NCBI GenBank assembly: GCA_030068525.1
Contig: JASJOS010000003.1
Span: forward strand, 1 to 64,000
Reading direction: 5' to 3'
Source: Xanthocytophaga flava
GTDB lineage: Bacteria; Bacteroidota; Bacteroidia; Cytophagales; 172606-1
DNA length: 64,000 nucleotides
Positions 53,672 through 64,000 of this stretch are shown here, piece after piece (the stretch's first letter is position 1; each line of letters starts with the position of its first letter). The notes beneath the pieces are model-generated. The model was not told where the DNA came from, made no database searches, and saw only the letters and a list, made by a program, of their open reading frames with translations. A program made the position numbers and the translations under genes.

Positions 53672-56600
53672 TTATTCCAATGTGATCTCTAATGCAAGAC
53701 CACGCAATTCATGAACCAATACATTGAACGATTCAGGAATATTTGGTTTCGGCATGTTTTCACCTTTTACTATAGCTTCATAAGCTTTAGCACGTCCTAC
53801 AACATCATCTGATTTTACAGTCAGAATTTCCTGTAGAATATGAGAAGCACCAAATGCTTCCAATGCCCAAACCTCCATCTCACCAAAACGCTGACCACCA
53901 AATTGTGCTTTACCACCTAATGGTTGTTGTGTAATCAATGAGTAAGGTCCGATAGAACGAGCGTGCATCTTATCATCCACTAAGTGGCCCAGTTTCAACA
54001 TGTAGATAATACCAACTGTAACAGGTTGATCGAATCTTTGCCCTGTCAAACCATCGTGAAGATAGGTACGTCCAAAGTCAGGTAAACCTGCATCTTTTAA
54101 CTCGGTTAATACCTCTTCTTCAGTAGCTCCATCAAATATTGGTGTTGCATATGTTTTACCCAGTTTTCTTCCAGCCCAGCCTAATACTGTTTCATAAATC
54201 TGTCCAAGGTTCATCCGGGAAGGTACCCCAAGTGGATTCAACACAATGTCCACAGCTGTTCCGTCAGCTAGGAATGGCATATCTTCTTCACGAACAATAC
54301 GGGCAACAACCCCTTTGTTACCGTGACGACCCGCCATTTTATCGCCCACTTTCAGTTTGCGTTTCTTAGCAACATACACTTTTGCCAATTGTACAATACC
54401 CGCAGGTAACTCATCTCCGACTTCTAATGTAAATCTCTCACGCTTGAATCTGGCCGAGATCTCATTTCGTTTCTTGTTGTAATTCTTAACAAGGCCTTCC
54501 AGTAAGGTACTGACCTCTGGTTCATTAGTCCAGTTTTCCAGTGTCAGGTCAGATAATAAGTTTACTTCCTCCGGAACATTATACGAACTCTCATCTCGAT
54601 AGATATTTTTATCAGGGAACAGGTTTTCTACAATATTACGACGAGAGAACTTCACACCTTTAGACACTACCTCATCCCCAAACTTATGTTTCACGCCCTG
54701 GCTGGTTTTTCCATCCAGTAATTGAACCATTTTCTCAACCATCACATCTTTTACGGAATTCAGGTCACGGCTATACTTCTTCATTAAGGTTTTCACCTCA
54801 TTCTTCATTTTTTCGCGACCATCTTTATCCTTCTTTGGACGAGAGAATAATTTGGTATCAATAACAACACCTTTTAAAGATGGAGGTGCCTTCATAGAAG
54901 CATCCTTCACATCACCAGCTTTATCTCCAAATATTGCCCGAAGCAGTTTTTCCTCAGGTGTTGGATCAGACTCTCCTTTTGGTGTAATTTTACCTATTAA
55001 TATATCGCCCTCGCGTACATCTGAACCTACACGGATAATACCATTTTCATCCAGATTTTTAACTGATTCTTCACTTACGTTAGGTATTTCAGACGTTAAT
55101 TCTTCTTCACCACGCTTGGTATCCCGAACTTCCAATTCAAATTCCTCAATGTGTAAAGAAGTAAAGATATCTTCACGAACAACTTTTTCAGAAATTACAA
55201 TCGCATCCTCAAAGTTATATCCCTGCCAAGGCATGAAGGCAACCATTAGGTTACGTCCCAGAGCAAGTTCTCCTTTTTGCGTTGCATATCCTTCGCAAAG
55301 AATATCACCTTTAACTACACGTTGACCTTTGAATACAATAGGTTTAAGGTTGATACAAGTATCCTGATTTGTACGACGGAATTTGATTAGATTGTATGTT
55401 TTAAGCTCTTCGTCAAAGCTTACCAAACGTTGATTATCAGTCAAATCATAACGTACTACAATTTTAGTAGAGTCAACAAACTCAATAACACCATTCATTT
55501 CAGCCACTACCAATGCACGAGAGTCACGTGCTACACGACCTTCCAGACCTGTACCTACAATCGGCGCTTCAGGACGTAATAAAGGTACAGCCTGACGTTG
55601 CATGTTTGATCCCATCAAAGCACGGTTCGCATCATCATGCTCCAAGAAAGGAATCAAGGATGCTGCAACAGATACGATCTGATTAGTAGCAACATCCATG
55701 TAAGTAATTTTCTCTGGCTCTACAACCGGGAAATCACCTTCATAACGGGTCTTTACTTTATCAGTCTGGAAATTACCTTTTTCATCAACTGCAACACGAG
55801 CCTGTGCAATGTAGTGAGTATCTTCTTCTTCGGCAGTTAGATAAATAGGTTCCTGCTCTACTTTTACTTTTCCATTGTCAACCTCCAAATAAGGAGTTTC
55901 AATGAAGCCCATGCTATTAATCTTAGCATGCACACATAAAGAAGAAATCAAACCAATGTTCGGTCCTTCTGGTGTTTCAATCGTACACAAACGTCCATAG
56001 TGTGTATAGTGAACGTCACGTACCTCAAAACCTGCACGTTCACGTGACAAACCACCAGGTCCAAGAGCTGACATACGGCGTTTGTGTGTTATTTCAGACA
56101 ATGGATTGGTTTGATCCATAAACTGAGATAACTGATTTGTTCCAAAGAACGAGTTAATCACAGATGATAATGTACGGGCATTAATCAGATCAACAGGTTT
56201 GAAGTCTTCATTATCCCGTACGTTCATACGTTCTTTTATCGTCCGTGCCATACGAGCTAAACCAACGCCAAACTGAGCATATAATTGCTCCCCTACTGTA
56301 CGCACACGACGATTACTTAAGTGGTCAATATCATCAACAAGTGCTTTAGAGTTAATCAAGCCAATCAGATATTTAACAATAGAAACAATATCTTCAGTTG
56401 TTAAAACTCTAACTTCAGATGAAATTTCCAGACCTAATTTCTTATTAATTCTATATCGACCAACTTCACCAAGATCATAACGTTTATCACTGAAAAACAA
56501 ACTATGAATTACCTCACGAGCTGTTTGCTCATCAGGGGCTTCTGTATTTCTTAACTGACGATAGATTTGCTCAACCGCTTCTTTTTCAGAGTTTGAGTTA

Positions 56601-57544
56601 TCTTTTTGTAATGTATTGTAAATAATACTGTAATCTGCAACGTTTACATCTTCACGATGTACAATCACTACCTTGGATTCTGAATCCAGTATTACGTCTA
56701 AATCATCTTCTTTTACTACATGATCACGTTCCAGTAAGACCTCATTACGATCAATTGACACAACCTCTCCAGTATCCTCATCTACAAAGTCTTCCGTCCA
56801 TGTACGTAATACCCGCGCAGCAAGCTTACGTCCAACCATACGCTTAAGAGTAGCCTTATTTACAGGCAGTTCTTCAGACAGACCAAATAAATCTAATATT
56901 TCTTTATCAGAACCAAATCCAATAGCACGTAACAATGTAGTTACTGGAAATTTCTTTTTCCGATCAATGTAGGCATACATTACATTGTTTACGTCTGTCG
57001 AGAACTCAATCCAGGATCCTTTGAAAGGGATAATTCTGGCAGAATATAACTTAGTTCCATTTGTGTGCTTACTCATAGAGAAGAACACACCTGGAGAACG
57101 GTGCAATTGAGAAACAATTACCCGCTCAGCTCCATTGATTACAAATGACCCTCTCTCTGTCATGTAAGGCACATTGCCAAGAAACACTTCCTGTTCAATG
57201 GTCTCAAAATCTTCGTTATCAGGGTCACTGCATGAAAGTCTTAATTTAGCCTTTAAAGGCACAGAATAGGTTAGACCTCTGTCTATAGATTCATCCACCG
57301 AATACTTCGGAGGATCAATAGTATAATCTATAAATTCTAGTTTGAAATTTTCCCGGGAATCAGTAATCGGGAAATTCTCCATAAATACCTTGTAAAGCCC
57401 CTCTTGAGCCCTTTTTTCAGGAGCAGTCTCAATCTGAAAAAAGTCTACAAATGACTGCAATTGGATATCCAGAAAGTCTGGATAATCTACCAACTGCCGT
57501 GTGGAGGCAAAACTTATACGATTGTTCAAACGATTGGTAGTCAA
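53672..57544 (-). CDS. rpoB: DNA-directed RNA polymerase subunit beta
   Basis: 1290 residues. The rifampicin-region motifs [20 protein letters not shown] and [20 protein letters not shown] are wild-type in type. [19 protein letters not shown] and the C-terminal [19 protein letters not shown] clamp region are conserved. It is the catalytic partner of rpoC. It lies 260 bp downstream of rplL, with an attenuator-like hairpin between them. Confidence 0.98.
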   Translation of the reverse strand: MTTNRLNNRISFASTRQLVDYPDFLDIQLQSFVDFFQIETAPEKRAQEGLYKVFMENFPITDSRENFKLEFIDYTIDPPKYSVDESIDRGLTYSVPLKAKLRLSCSDPDNEDFETIEQEVFLGNVPYMTERGSFVINGAERVIVSQLHRSPGVFFSMSKHTNGTKLYSARIIPFKGSWIEFSTDVNNVMYAYIDRKKKFPVTTLLRAIGFGSDKEILDLFGLSEELPVNKATLKRMVGRKLAARVLRTWTEDFVDEDTGEVVSIDRNEVLLERDHVVKEDDLDVILDSESKVVIVHREDVNVADYSIIYNTLQKDNSNSEKEAVEQIYRQLRNTEAPDEQTAREVIHSLFFSDKRYDLGEVGRYRINKKLGLEISSEVRVLTTEDIVSIVKYLIGLINSKALVDDIDHLSNRRVRTVGEQLYAQFGVGLARMARTIKERMNVRDNEDFKPVDLINARTLSSVINSFFGTNQLSQFMDQTNPLSEITHKRRMSALGPGGLSRERAGFEVRDVHYTHYGRLCTIETPEGPNIGLISSLCVHAKINSMGFIETPYLEVDNGKVKVEQEPIYLTAEEEDTHYIAQARVAVDEKGNFQTDKVKTRYEGDFPVVEPEKITYMDVATNQIVSVAASLIPFLEHDDANRALMGSNMQRQAVPLLRPEAPIVGTGLEGRVARDSRALVVAEMNGVIEFVDSTKIVVRYDLTDNQRLVSFDEELKTYNLIKFRRTNQDTCINLKPIVFKGQRVVKGDILCEGYATQKGELALGRNLMVAFMPWQGYNFEDAIVISEKVVREDIFTSLHIEEFELEVRDTKRGEEELTSEIPNVSEESVKNLDENGIIRVGSDVREGDILIGKITPKGESDPTPEEKLLRAIFGDKAGDVKDASMKAPPSLKGVVIDTKLFSRPKKDKDGREKMKNEVKTLMKKYSRDLNSVKDVMVEKMVQLLDGKTSQGVKHKFGDEVVSKGVKFSRRNIVENLFPDKNIYRDESSYNVPEEVNLLSDLTLENWTNEPEVSTLLEGLVKNYNKKRNEISARFKRERFTLEVGDELPAGIVQLAKVYVAKKRKLKVGDKMAGRHGNKGVVARIVREEDMPFLADGTAVDIVLNPLGVPSRMNLGQIYETVLGWAGRKLGKTYATPIFDGATEEEVLTELKDAGLPDFGRTYLHDGLTGQRFDQPVTVGIIYMLKLGHLVDDKMHARSIGPYSLITQQPLGGKAQFGGQRFGEMEVWALEAFGASHILQEILTVKSDDVVGRAKAYEAIVKGENMPKPNIPESFNVLVHELRGLALEITLE

Positions 57545-57748
57545 GGCCTTATATGTTTAAGTTAGGAGATTAATACAGGAGGGTACGACCAATAAAACGG
57601 CTACTTAGCAAAAATTGTTCCCAATTTTATCTTTTTCTCAAAAACTCACCCGATTTTTCAAAAAAATAGCATGCAATGAACCCGGCACCTGTTTGATCTA
57701 CTCTTTACAATATAACAAGAGTGACATTTTTTAAATAATACAAATAGG

Positions 57749-57780
57749 AAAAAGACCTGACTTTTAAAGGCAGGCCTCTT
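57749..57780 (-). terminator. Attenuator-like terminator between rplL and rpoB
   Basis: On the minus strand, AGGCCTG pairs with CAGGTCT (one G-U pair) around a short loop and is followed by a run of five U residues. It follows the rplL stop by 25 bp. Partial termination here would lower rpoBC relative to the ribosomal proteins, as known for the E. coli rplL-rpoB attenuator. Confidence 0.65.
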
Positions 57781-57804
57781 CCCTCAGACCGATATATAGA
57801 TAGA

Positions 57805-58182
57805 TTATTTTAATTCTACTTCAGCACCGGCTTCTTGTAATTGTTTTACTAAAGCATCTGCTTCGTCTTTAGCAATACCTTCTTTTACTGGTTTTGGAGC
57901 AGCGTCAACTAATTCTTTCGCTTCTTTCAAGCCCAGACCAGTCAGGTCTTTTACTAATTTAACAACTTGCAGTTTGTTAGCACCTGCATTTTTCAGGATC
58001 ACATCGAAAGCTGTTTTTGCAACTTCAGCAGGAGCATTATCGTTACTAACCGCAGGAGCAACAGCAACTGCAGCAGCAGCTGGTTCGATACCATACTCAT
58101 CTTTCAGAATCTGAGCTAATTCGTTTACTTCTTTAACAGTTAAGTTAACCAACTGTTCAGCAAATGCTTTTAAATCTGCCAT
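57805..58182 (-). CDS. rplL: 50S ribosomal protein L7/L12
   Basis: 125 residues. The N-terminal dimerisation helix ([20 protein letters not shown]), an Ala-rich hinge ([12 protein letters not shown]) and the conserved C-terminal domain ([20 protein letters not shown], ending GAEVELK) are typical. It forms the ribosomal stalk with L10 and recruits translation GTPases. It follows rplJ by 81 bp, with a small hairpin in the spacer. Confidence 0.97.
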   Translation of the reverse strand: MADLKAFAEQLVNLTVKEVNELAQILKDEYGIEPAAAAVAVAPAVSNDNAPAEVAKTAFDVILKNAGANKLQVVKLVKDLTGLGLKEAKELVDAAPKPVKEGIAKDEADALVKQLQEAGAEVELK

Positions 58183-58232
58183 TGTTTTATAAAATTAATA
58201 GTGAATGATTTAATTGATAGATAATTTTAAAT

Positions 58233-58249
58233 GCCTGAAAGTTTCAGGC
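58233..58249 (-). other. Small hairpin in the rplJ-rplL spacer
   Basis: GCCTGAAA-G-TTTCAGGC is perfectly self-complementary around one base, so the real loop must open a few pairs. It may tune the relative output of rplL, which is needed in excess. Confidence 0.45.
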
Positions 58250-58263
58250 TAAGATACTGTAGC

Positions 58264-58797
58264 TTATCCTTCTCTTTCCTGAAGAGTTTTGACAATACCA
58301 GCCAATTTGTTTCCACCACTTTGTAGAGCAGATACAACATTTTTGGCAGGAGATTGTAGTAAGCCGACAATTTCTCCGATAAGTTCGTTTTTGGATTTCA
58401 GTGTATACAAAGTCTCCAGGCTGCTTTCACCAATAAAAAGACTTGCATCAACTGAAGCTCCTTTGAATACCGGCTTATCTTTACCTGATTTCTTACGAAA
58501 TTCTTTAATCAAAGCAGCAGGTGCTTTACCTGATTCATTTGAAAACAGAACCCCAGAAAATCCTGTCAGTACAGTATCATTAAAAGGAGTAAAGTCTCCT
58601 TCAATACGTTCCAGTGCTTTTCTGATAAGAGTATTTTTTACCACACGGTATTCAATCCCTTTTTCAAAGCACATACGACGAAAAGCATTTACTTGTGCCA
58701 CGGTCATGCCAGAGGCATCCATGATATAAAAGAAAGGCTTCTCTTGAAATTTTTCGGTTAATTCTTGAATAATAACCGCTTTTTCTTCGCGTGTCAT
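58264..58797 (-). CDS. rplJ: 50S ribosomal protein L10
   Basis: 177 residues. The N-terminal rRNA-binding half has FFYIMDASGMTVAQVNAFRR and YRVVKNTLIRKALERI. The C-terminal helix that binds L7/L12 dimers (NVVSALQSGGNKLAGIVKTL) is present. It is the base of the ribosomal stalk. It lies 55 bp downstream of rplA and upstream of rplL. Confidence 0.97.
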   Translation of the reverse strand: MTREEKAVIIQELTEKFQEKPFFYIMDASGMTVAQVNAFRRMCFEKGIEYRVVKNTLIRKALERIEGDFTPFNDTVLTGFSGVLFSNESGKAPAALIKEFRKKSGKDKPVFKGASVDASLFIGESSLETLYTLKSKNELIGEIVGLLQSPAKNVVSALQSGGNKLAGIVKTLQEREG

Positions 58798-58852
58798 GTT
58801 ATAGCTCGACGGTTAATCGTCATCAAATAGTTTAACATCAGAAGGCTTGCAA

Positions 58853-59551
58853 TTACAAACCTTGAATACTGGTTTTGTCAATTTGGACGCCCGGACTCAT
58901 TGTACTCGAGATATAAACTGACTGTACATATGTTCCTTTTGCTGAAGATGGCTTCAATCTCATGATTGTATTCATCAATTCCTGAAGGTTTTCAGCAATT
59001 TTCTCAGGAGAAAAAGAAACTTTACCAATACTGGTATGTACGATTCCGGTTTTATCTACTTTAAAGTCAATTTTACCGGCTTTCACTTCTTTCACTGCTT
59101 TTCCAACTTCCATCGTTACAGTTCCAGACTTAGGATTTGGCATTAAGCCTCGAGGACCTAATACACGACCTAACTTACCTACTTTTGCCATTACTGTTGG
59201 CATAGTAATAATTACATCGATATCAGTCCATCCTCCTTCAATCTTAGAAATGTACTCATCCAAACCAACGTAGTCTGCACCAGCTTCTTTTGCTTCTGCT
59301 TCTTTATCAGGAGGGCAAAGTACTAATACTCTAACTTCTTTTCCTGTTCCATGTGGCAGAGCAACTGTCCCACGAACCATTTGGTCGGCTTTCCGAGGAT
59401 CTACACCCAAACGAATATCAATATCAACAGAAGCGTCAAACTTAGTATAAGTAATGTCTTTTACAATTTTTCCAGCTTCCGCTAACAAGTACGCTTTGCT
59501 CAAATCGTATTTAGACCGTGCTTCCTTTTGTTTTTTAGTTAACTTTCCCAT
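58853..59551 (-). CDS. rplA: 50S ribosomal protein L1
   Basis: 232 residues. [39 protein letters not shown] and [20 protein letters not shown] are L1 signatures. It binds 23S rRNA at the L1 stalk. In other bacteria it also represses its own L11 operon through an mRNA site. It follows rplK by 56 bp. Confidence 0.98.
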   Translation of the reverse strand: MGKLTKKQKEARSKYDLSKAYLLAEAGKIVKDITYTKFDASVDIDIRLGVDPRKADQMVRGTVALPHGTGKEVRVLVLCPPDKEAEAKEAGADYVGLDEYISKIEGGWTDIDVIITMPTVMAKVGKLGRVLGPRGLMPNPKSGTVTMEVGKAVKEVKAGKIDFKVDKTGIVHTSIGKVSFSPEKIAENLQELMNTIMRLKPSSAKGTYVQSVYISSTMSPGVQIDKTSIQGL

Positions 59552-59607
59552 TATTTTCAGGTTTTCCAGAAGATTGCGGTAATTCTTCCGTTTGTATAAA
59601 ATTTAAA

Positions 59608-60051
59608 TTAACTTTCCCAAGGAGCTGTTCCTGAAACCGTAATACCCATACTTCTCGCAGTTCCTGCAATCATTTTCATTGCAGATTCAATTGTCAAAGC
59701 ATTTAAATCAGGCATCTTTGTTTCGGCGATCTTCTTTACCTGTTCCCAAGTAACAGAGCCTACTTTCTTACGGTTAGGTTCAGCAGAACCTTTTTGTATC
59801 TTAATAGCGTCCATTAGCAATACAGCTGCAGGAGGAGTTTTAAGAACAAATTCGAAAGATTTATCTGTGTAGTAAGTAATCAAAACAGGAACTACTTGTC
59901 CCATTTTATCTTGAGTCCTTGCATTGAATTGCTTGCAAAACTCCATGATATTGATACCTTTACTACCCAATGCAGGACCAATTGGTGGTGCAGGGTTTGC
60001 CTGTCCCCCTTTTACCTGCAGTTTCAAGTATCCAGCAATATCCTTTGCCAT
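59608..60051 (-). CDS. rplK: 50S ribosomal protein L11
   Basis: 147 residues. [20 protein letters not shown] (9-28) is the conserved Pro-rich N-terminal segment, and the C-terminal rRNA-binding domain ends [14 protein letters not shown]. It is part of the GTPase-associated centre. It lies 244 bp downstream of nusG; I see no clear promoter or named leader in that gap. Confidence 0.98.
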   Translation of the reverse strand: MAKDIAGYLKLQVKGGQANPAPPIGPALGSKGINIMEFCKQFNARTQDKMGQVVPVLITYYTDKSFEFVLKTPPAAVLLMDAIKIQKGSAEPNRKKVGSVTWEQVKKIAETKMPDLNALTIESAMKMIAGTARSMGITVSGTAPWES

Positions 60052-60295
60052 TTTTTTGAAATAAGTTTTAAGCGAATAGGAACATACTGATTCGCATCAT
60101 AAATGCAAAGAGAATCATTTTAAATAAGAAGGTCACACTCCTTTATTAGACTCTCTCACTTCGCACTATCTTATGTGTTGGAAGCTCACATGTTTAGTGC
60201 ACTGCAAAAGAAGGTTGAAAGATTAGATATGTATCTTTTTTCTTCTTATATATTGAGGCGTAACAGTCAAACAATAAATCCACAAATCTTTTATA

Positions 60296-60859
60296 CTATT
60301 CTTCTTTCTCCACTTCAACATAACTAAGCTCAACAGGAGTATTCCGACCAAAGATCTTCACCATTACCTTGAGCTTTTTCCTCTCCTCAAAAACCTCTTC
60401 TACTGTACCTTTAAAAGATTTGAATGGACCATCCATTACTAAAACTGTCTCTCCGACTATAAACGGAGTTTCCAGTTTTTCGCCCTGCTCAGCCTCCTCA
60501 TCCATTTTACCTAAGATACGATTTATCTCAGATTGGCGAAGAGGAACAGGTATTTTACTTGAAGTCCCAGGTTTATTCTCATTCCCTAAGAAACCTAATA
60601 CACCTGGAATCCCTGTAATAGTATGCATTACTTCTGGATGTTCAACATTAGCAGAAATAATCACATAACCAGGCAATGTATTTTTTTCCCGTACCTTCTT
60701 CTTTCCATTTCTTATCTCGTACACTTTTTCAGAAGGTATTATCACTTGAGAAATGTGGTCTGACAGATTATGCCGTGCAATTTCAGTTTCAAGATAAGAC
60801 TTAATTTTCTTTTCTTGTCCGGCCACAGCTCGGAGTACATACCACTTTAACTCACTCAT
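60296..60859 (-). CDS. nusG: Transcription termination/antitermination protein NusG
   Basis: 187 residues. The N-terminal NGN domain starts [20 protein letters not shown] and contains [17 protein letters not shown] and [11 protein letters not shown]. The C-terminal KOW domain has [20 protein letters not shown]. It binds RNA polymerase and links it to Rho or the ribosome. It starts 23 bp after secE. Confidence 0.97.
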   Translation of the reverse strand: MSELKWYVLRAVAGQEKKIKSYLETEIARHNLSDHISQVIIPSEKVYEIRNGKKKVREKNTLPGYVIISANVEHPEVMHTITGIPGVLGFLGNENKPGTSSKIPVPLRQSEINRILGKMDEEAEQGEKLETPFIVGETVLVMDGPFKSFKGTVEEVFEERKKLKVMVKIFGRNTPVELSYVEVEKEE

Positions 60860-60882
60860 CGGAAAAAATACGTTTTTCGTGA

Positions 60883-61083
60883 TTAATTACTAAAAACCGA
60901 TTGATAAATCTTTTGCATAGCCTCTCTAAAGCCAAAATCAACCAAGCCAATCACTAATGCAAACAATAACGAAGCAACCAATACCAAAGTAGCATTCGCT
61001 TGCACTTCAGAGTACTTTGGCCAGGATACATTTTCCTTTACTTCTACAAAAGAATCTTTGATAAACGCGAAAAACTTTTTCAT
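60883..61083 (-). CDS. secE: Preprotein translocase subunit SecE
   Basis: 66 residues, the short single-span form. The conserved amphipathic helix SFVEVKENVSWPKYSEVQAN precedes one membrane segment, TLVLVASLLFALVIGLVDF. It stabilises SecY in the protein-export channel. It follows tRNA-Trp by 32 bp and leads the nusG-ribosomal unit. Confidence 0.96.
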   Translation of the reverse strand: MKKFFAFIKDSFVEVKENVSWPKYSEVQANATLVLVASLLFALVIGLVDFGFREAMQKIYQSVFSN

Positions 61084-61115
61084 TTCCTGTATTGATTGCT
61101 GAACTATATTAAGGG

Positions 61116-61186
61116 CACGGGTGGAGAGATTCGAACTCCCATCAACGGTTTTGGAGACCGCTATTCTACCCTTGAACTACACCCGT
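61116..61186 (-). tRNA. tRNA-Trp (anticodon CCA)
   Basis: 71-nt cloverleaf on the minus strand: acceptor ACGGGTG / CACCCGT with discriminator G, anticodon stem GCGGT / ACCGT around the loop CTCCAAA, and T arm GGGAG-TTCGAAT-CTCTC. The 3' CCA is not encoded. It sits between tuf and secE with its own consensus promoter, so it is probably processed from the secE-nusG message. Confidence 0.95.
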
Positions 61187-61213
61187 GTGTATGGTATCCA
61201 GAAAAACGGACTG

Positions 61214-61244
61214 CAAAGATATGCATTTGATTTAGAAAAACAAA
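61214..61244 (-). promoter_or_regulatory. Consensus promoter of the tRNA-Trp / secE operon
   Basis: On the minus strand: TTTG (61244-61241), exactly 19 bp, TATCTTTG (61221-61214). A full match to the Bacteroidota vegetative consensus. The start site would be about 20 nt before tRNA-Trp. Confidence 0.85.
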
Positions 61245-61300
61245 ACAAAGTACAATTATTGTAAATTCTTTTTTTATTTTCCTAAAAACAGAGAAATAAA

Positions 61301-61331
61301 AATGCCTTCTCAAAAGATATGAGAAGGCATT
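61301..61331 (-). terminator. Intrinsic terminator after tuf
   Basis: Inverted repeat AATGCCTTCTC / GAGAAGGCATT with a 9-nt loop and a U tract on the minus strand. It separates tuf from the tRNA-Trp promoter. Confidence 0.8.
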
Positions 61332-61348
61332 CCAATCAAATCAATTAA

Positions 61349-62536
<1,188 letters not shown>

Positions 62537-62602
62537 GTTTGAAAATCCTCGTTTTAAGTTATGTGATAAAAGTATAATTAATAAAAAAATTGTACTTAAC
62601 AG

Positions 62603-62674
<72 letters not shown>

Positions 62675-62764
62675 CTAAGTCAATTTAAATTAGATGCTAA
62701 AATAGTACAGCATCCTGACCATAAAAGAAAAAGCAGAAAGTAAGCTACCTTCTACTTTTCCTAG

Positions 62765-62837
62765 AGCGGGAGACGGGGCTCGAACCCGCCACCTATAGCT
62801 TGGAAGGCTATCGCTCTACCAAATGAGCTACTCCCGC
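62765..62837 (-). tRNA. tRNA-Gly (anticodon TCC)
   Basis: 73-nt cloverleaf on the minus strand: acceptor GCGGGAG / CTCCCGC with discriminator T, anticodon stem ATAGC / GCTAT around CTTCCAA, and T loop TTCGAGC. Second of three tRNAs before tuf. Confidence 0.95.
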
Positions 62838-62914
62838 TTAAAATAACACTGACAAATCTCGAATGACAACTCTTAAACTATACTATTCTATCAATTCATT
62901 CAGCATTGATTGAG

Positions 62915-62997
62915 TGGGGGCGGATGGATTCGAACCACCGAAGACATAAGTCAGCAGATTTACAGTCTGCCCCATTTGGCCACTCTGGTACACCCCC
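62915..62997 (-). tRNA. tRNA-Tyr (anticodon GTA)
   Basis: 83-nt type II tRNA on the minus strand: acceptor GGGGGTG / CGCCCCC (one G-U pair) with discriminator A, anticodon stem CAGAC / ATCTG region around GTA, a long variable arm (TGACTTATGTCTTC) and T loop TTCGAAT. First gene of the tRNA-tuf transcript, about 20 nt after the predicted start site. Confidence 0.95.
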
Positions 62998-63025
62998 TTA
63001 TTCATGTCCCTTGCGAAAGGGAATG

Positions 63026-63056
63026 CAAAAGTAGCGACTTTTTCTTTACAGGCAAA
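63026..63056 (-). promoter_or_regulatory. Consensus promoter of the tRNA-Tyr/Gly/Thr-tuf operon
   Basis: On the minus strand: TTTG (63056-63053), exactly 19 bp, TACTTTTG (63033-63026). A full match to the Bacteroidota consensus, with the same geometry as the tRNA-Trp promoter. Confidence 0.85.
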
Positions 63057-63142
63057 TTTTTATCAAAAAAAAAGTGAAAAATTTTAAAAAAAATTACGCA
63101 CACTATGTTTAGTTTTAAATCAAAAACTTAACAATCAATTAC

Positions 63143-64000
63143 TTATGAAATTTCAAATTGAAGACGTAATAAGTTGCTGTAAATCCCACTTTCCATTTCT
63201 GATAGATCGTCATGGGTTCCTTGCTCCTGAATATGGCCATCACCGATAACATAAATATAATCTACTTTTCGTATAGTGGCTAACCGGTGTGCAATAATAA
63301 TCGTAGTACGATCTTTCATTAACTCATCTAATGCATCTTGTACCAACCGTTCGCTTTCTGCATCTAATGAACTTGTTGCTTCATCCAGAATTAAGATTTC
63401 CGGGTCTTTGAGAATAGCTCTGGCAATGGCAATGCGTTGCCGCTGGCCACCGGATAACTTCACTCCTCTCTCTCCTACAACTGTATTAAAGCCTTCAGGA
63501 AACTTTTCAATGAATTCCAGAGCATTTGCCTTGCGTGCAGCGTCTTTAATCTCATCTAAAGTAGCCAGAGGCTTTCCATATGATATATTTTCAGCTATGC
63601 TACCACCAAACAACAACACATCTTGAGGGACAATACCAATGTGTTTACGTAGTTCTTTTAGTTCTATAGCTTCAATATCAATCCCACTGACAGAAATGTT
63701 TCCGGCAGAAGGTTGATAATATCTCAGTAAAAGAGAGGTAATTGTTGATTTTCCTGAACCACTATGGCCAACTAAAGCAATTTTCTGTCCATTACGAATC
63801 TGAATAGAAATCCCTTTGAGTACCTCAATATCTGGACGAGTCGGATAGCTAAAATGTACATTTGAGAATACAATATCTCCAACCTGTTTTAAGGATTCTT
63901 TTTCAAGAAAAGTTGTCTGTTCATTTTCTTGTGCCAGTAATTCCCTTATACGTTCTGATGCACCGATAGTCTTTTGTAGTTGAGAATAGATTTCACCTAA
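63143..64000 (-). CDS. ABC exporter ATP-binding/permease protein, C-terminal part (partial)
   Basis: The reading frame is open to the right edge, giving 285 codons of the C-terminal part; the membrane domain lies outside. Visible are the linker after the permease (QVGDIVFSNVHFSYPTRPDI), Walker A LVGHSGSGKST, Q-loop IGIVPQDVLLFGG, signature [16 protein letters not shown], Walker B ILILDEATSSLD and His switch IIIAHRL. It is an MsbA/lipid- or drug-exporter-type half transporter. A GTG codon inside the Q-loop region is not a start. The tRNA-Tyr promoter lies downstream. Confidence 0.92.
   Translation of the reverse strand, partial: LGEIYSQLQKTIGASERIRELLAQENEQTTFLEKESLKQVGDIVFSNVHFSYPTRPDIEVLKGISIQIRNGQKIALVGHSGSGKSTITSLLLRYYQPSAGNISVSGIDIEAIELKELRKHIGIVPQDVLLFGGSIAENISYGKPLATLDEIKDAARKANALEFIEKFPEGFNTVVGERGVKLSGGQRQRIAIARAILKDPEILILDEATSSLDAESERLVQDALDELMKDRTTIIIAHRLATIRKVDYIYVIGDGHIQEQGTHDDLSEMESGIYSNLLRLQFEIS

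Noticed and set aside
54852-55325. 157-codon plus-strand frame inside rpoB
   Set aside because: It is antisense to a highly conserved region of rpoB; its composition (Ser/Arg-rich) is that of a shadow frame.
60052-60295. Ribosomal leader or riboswitch upstream of rplK
   Set aside because: I could not identify an L1-type binding structure or any named leader by eye.
63617-63619. GTG at 63619 as the start of a short ATPase
   Set aside because: It falls in the Q-loop region of an ABC domain whose Walker A lies upstream in the same open frame to the window edge.

Overview
The window looks like a chromosome segment of a Bacteroidota bacterium, most likely order Cytophagales. The support is a type IX secretion (T9SS) C-terminal sorting domain, repeated use of the Bacteroidota promoter (-33 TTTG, 19-bp spacer, -7 TAnnTTTG), few Shine-Dalgarno motifs, low G+C, and lipid A, heptose and Mre genes of a Gram-negative rod. 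The genus cannot be fixed from the sequence. There is no convincing intact mobile element, CRISPR array or prophage.

Layout. 1-2.9 kb: 3' end of a large secreted protein (beta-helix tail, six Ig-like repeats, PA14-like region, T9SS sorting domain). 2.9-3.1 kb: a PhnA C-domain protein. 3.2-9.4 kb: L-rhamnose catabolism, with a GntR-type regulator divergent from aldolase/lactaldehyde dehydrogenase fusion, isomerase and FGGY kinase. 9.6-15.5 kb: membrane-anchored EEP hydrolase, gatC, a large membrane TPR protein, a 43-aa tail-anchored protein and an ABC ATPase. 15.5-20.6 kb (minus): mreBCD, purH, purN. 20.8-25.3 kb: FHS-type sugar transporter, then an MBOAT acyltransferase / SGNH hydrolase pair. 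25.7-26.7 kb: an orphan lipoprotein and an empty stretch. 26.7-34.6 kb: SpoIIM, membrane protein, DUF4129, DUF4350, MoxR and DUF58 on the minus strand, with an RDD protein divergent. 34.6-38.9 kb: cytochrome b5-like protein, GlcNAc kinase-like protein, lpxB, a pterin synthase and hldD. 38.9-43.1 kb: orphan small proteins, a TPR protein, a DUF3089 hydrolase and a PI-PLC-like phosphodiesterase.

43.2-48.6 kb is the most unusual part: a tightly packed seven-gene minus-strand unit joining a membrane-fused spermidine-synthase-like enzyme with DUF350, a DUF2007-like membrane protein, a 66-aa membrane protein, two zinc-ribbon DUF4178 proteins and a lipoprotein. It resembles polyamine/envelope-stress gene neighbourhoods known from other phyla, but lacks a local PspA or AdoMet decarboxylase.

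48.6-63.0 kb holds the core transcription/translation block on the minus strand: tRNA-Tyr, tRNA-Gly, tRNA-Thr, tuf, then tRNA-Trp, secE, nusG, rplK, rplA, rplJ, rplL, rpoB, rpoC and a DUF3467 gene. Near-consensus promoters sit just upstream of tRNA-Tyr and of tRNA-Trp, so each mRNA appears to be led by tRNA. Hairpins lie in the rplJ-rplL, rplL-rpoB and rpoB-rpoC spacers. The window ends inside an ABC exporter gene.
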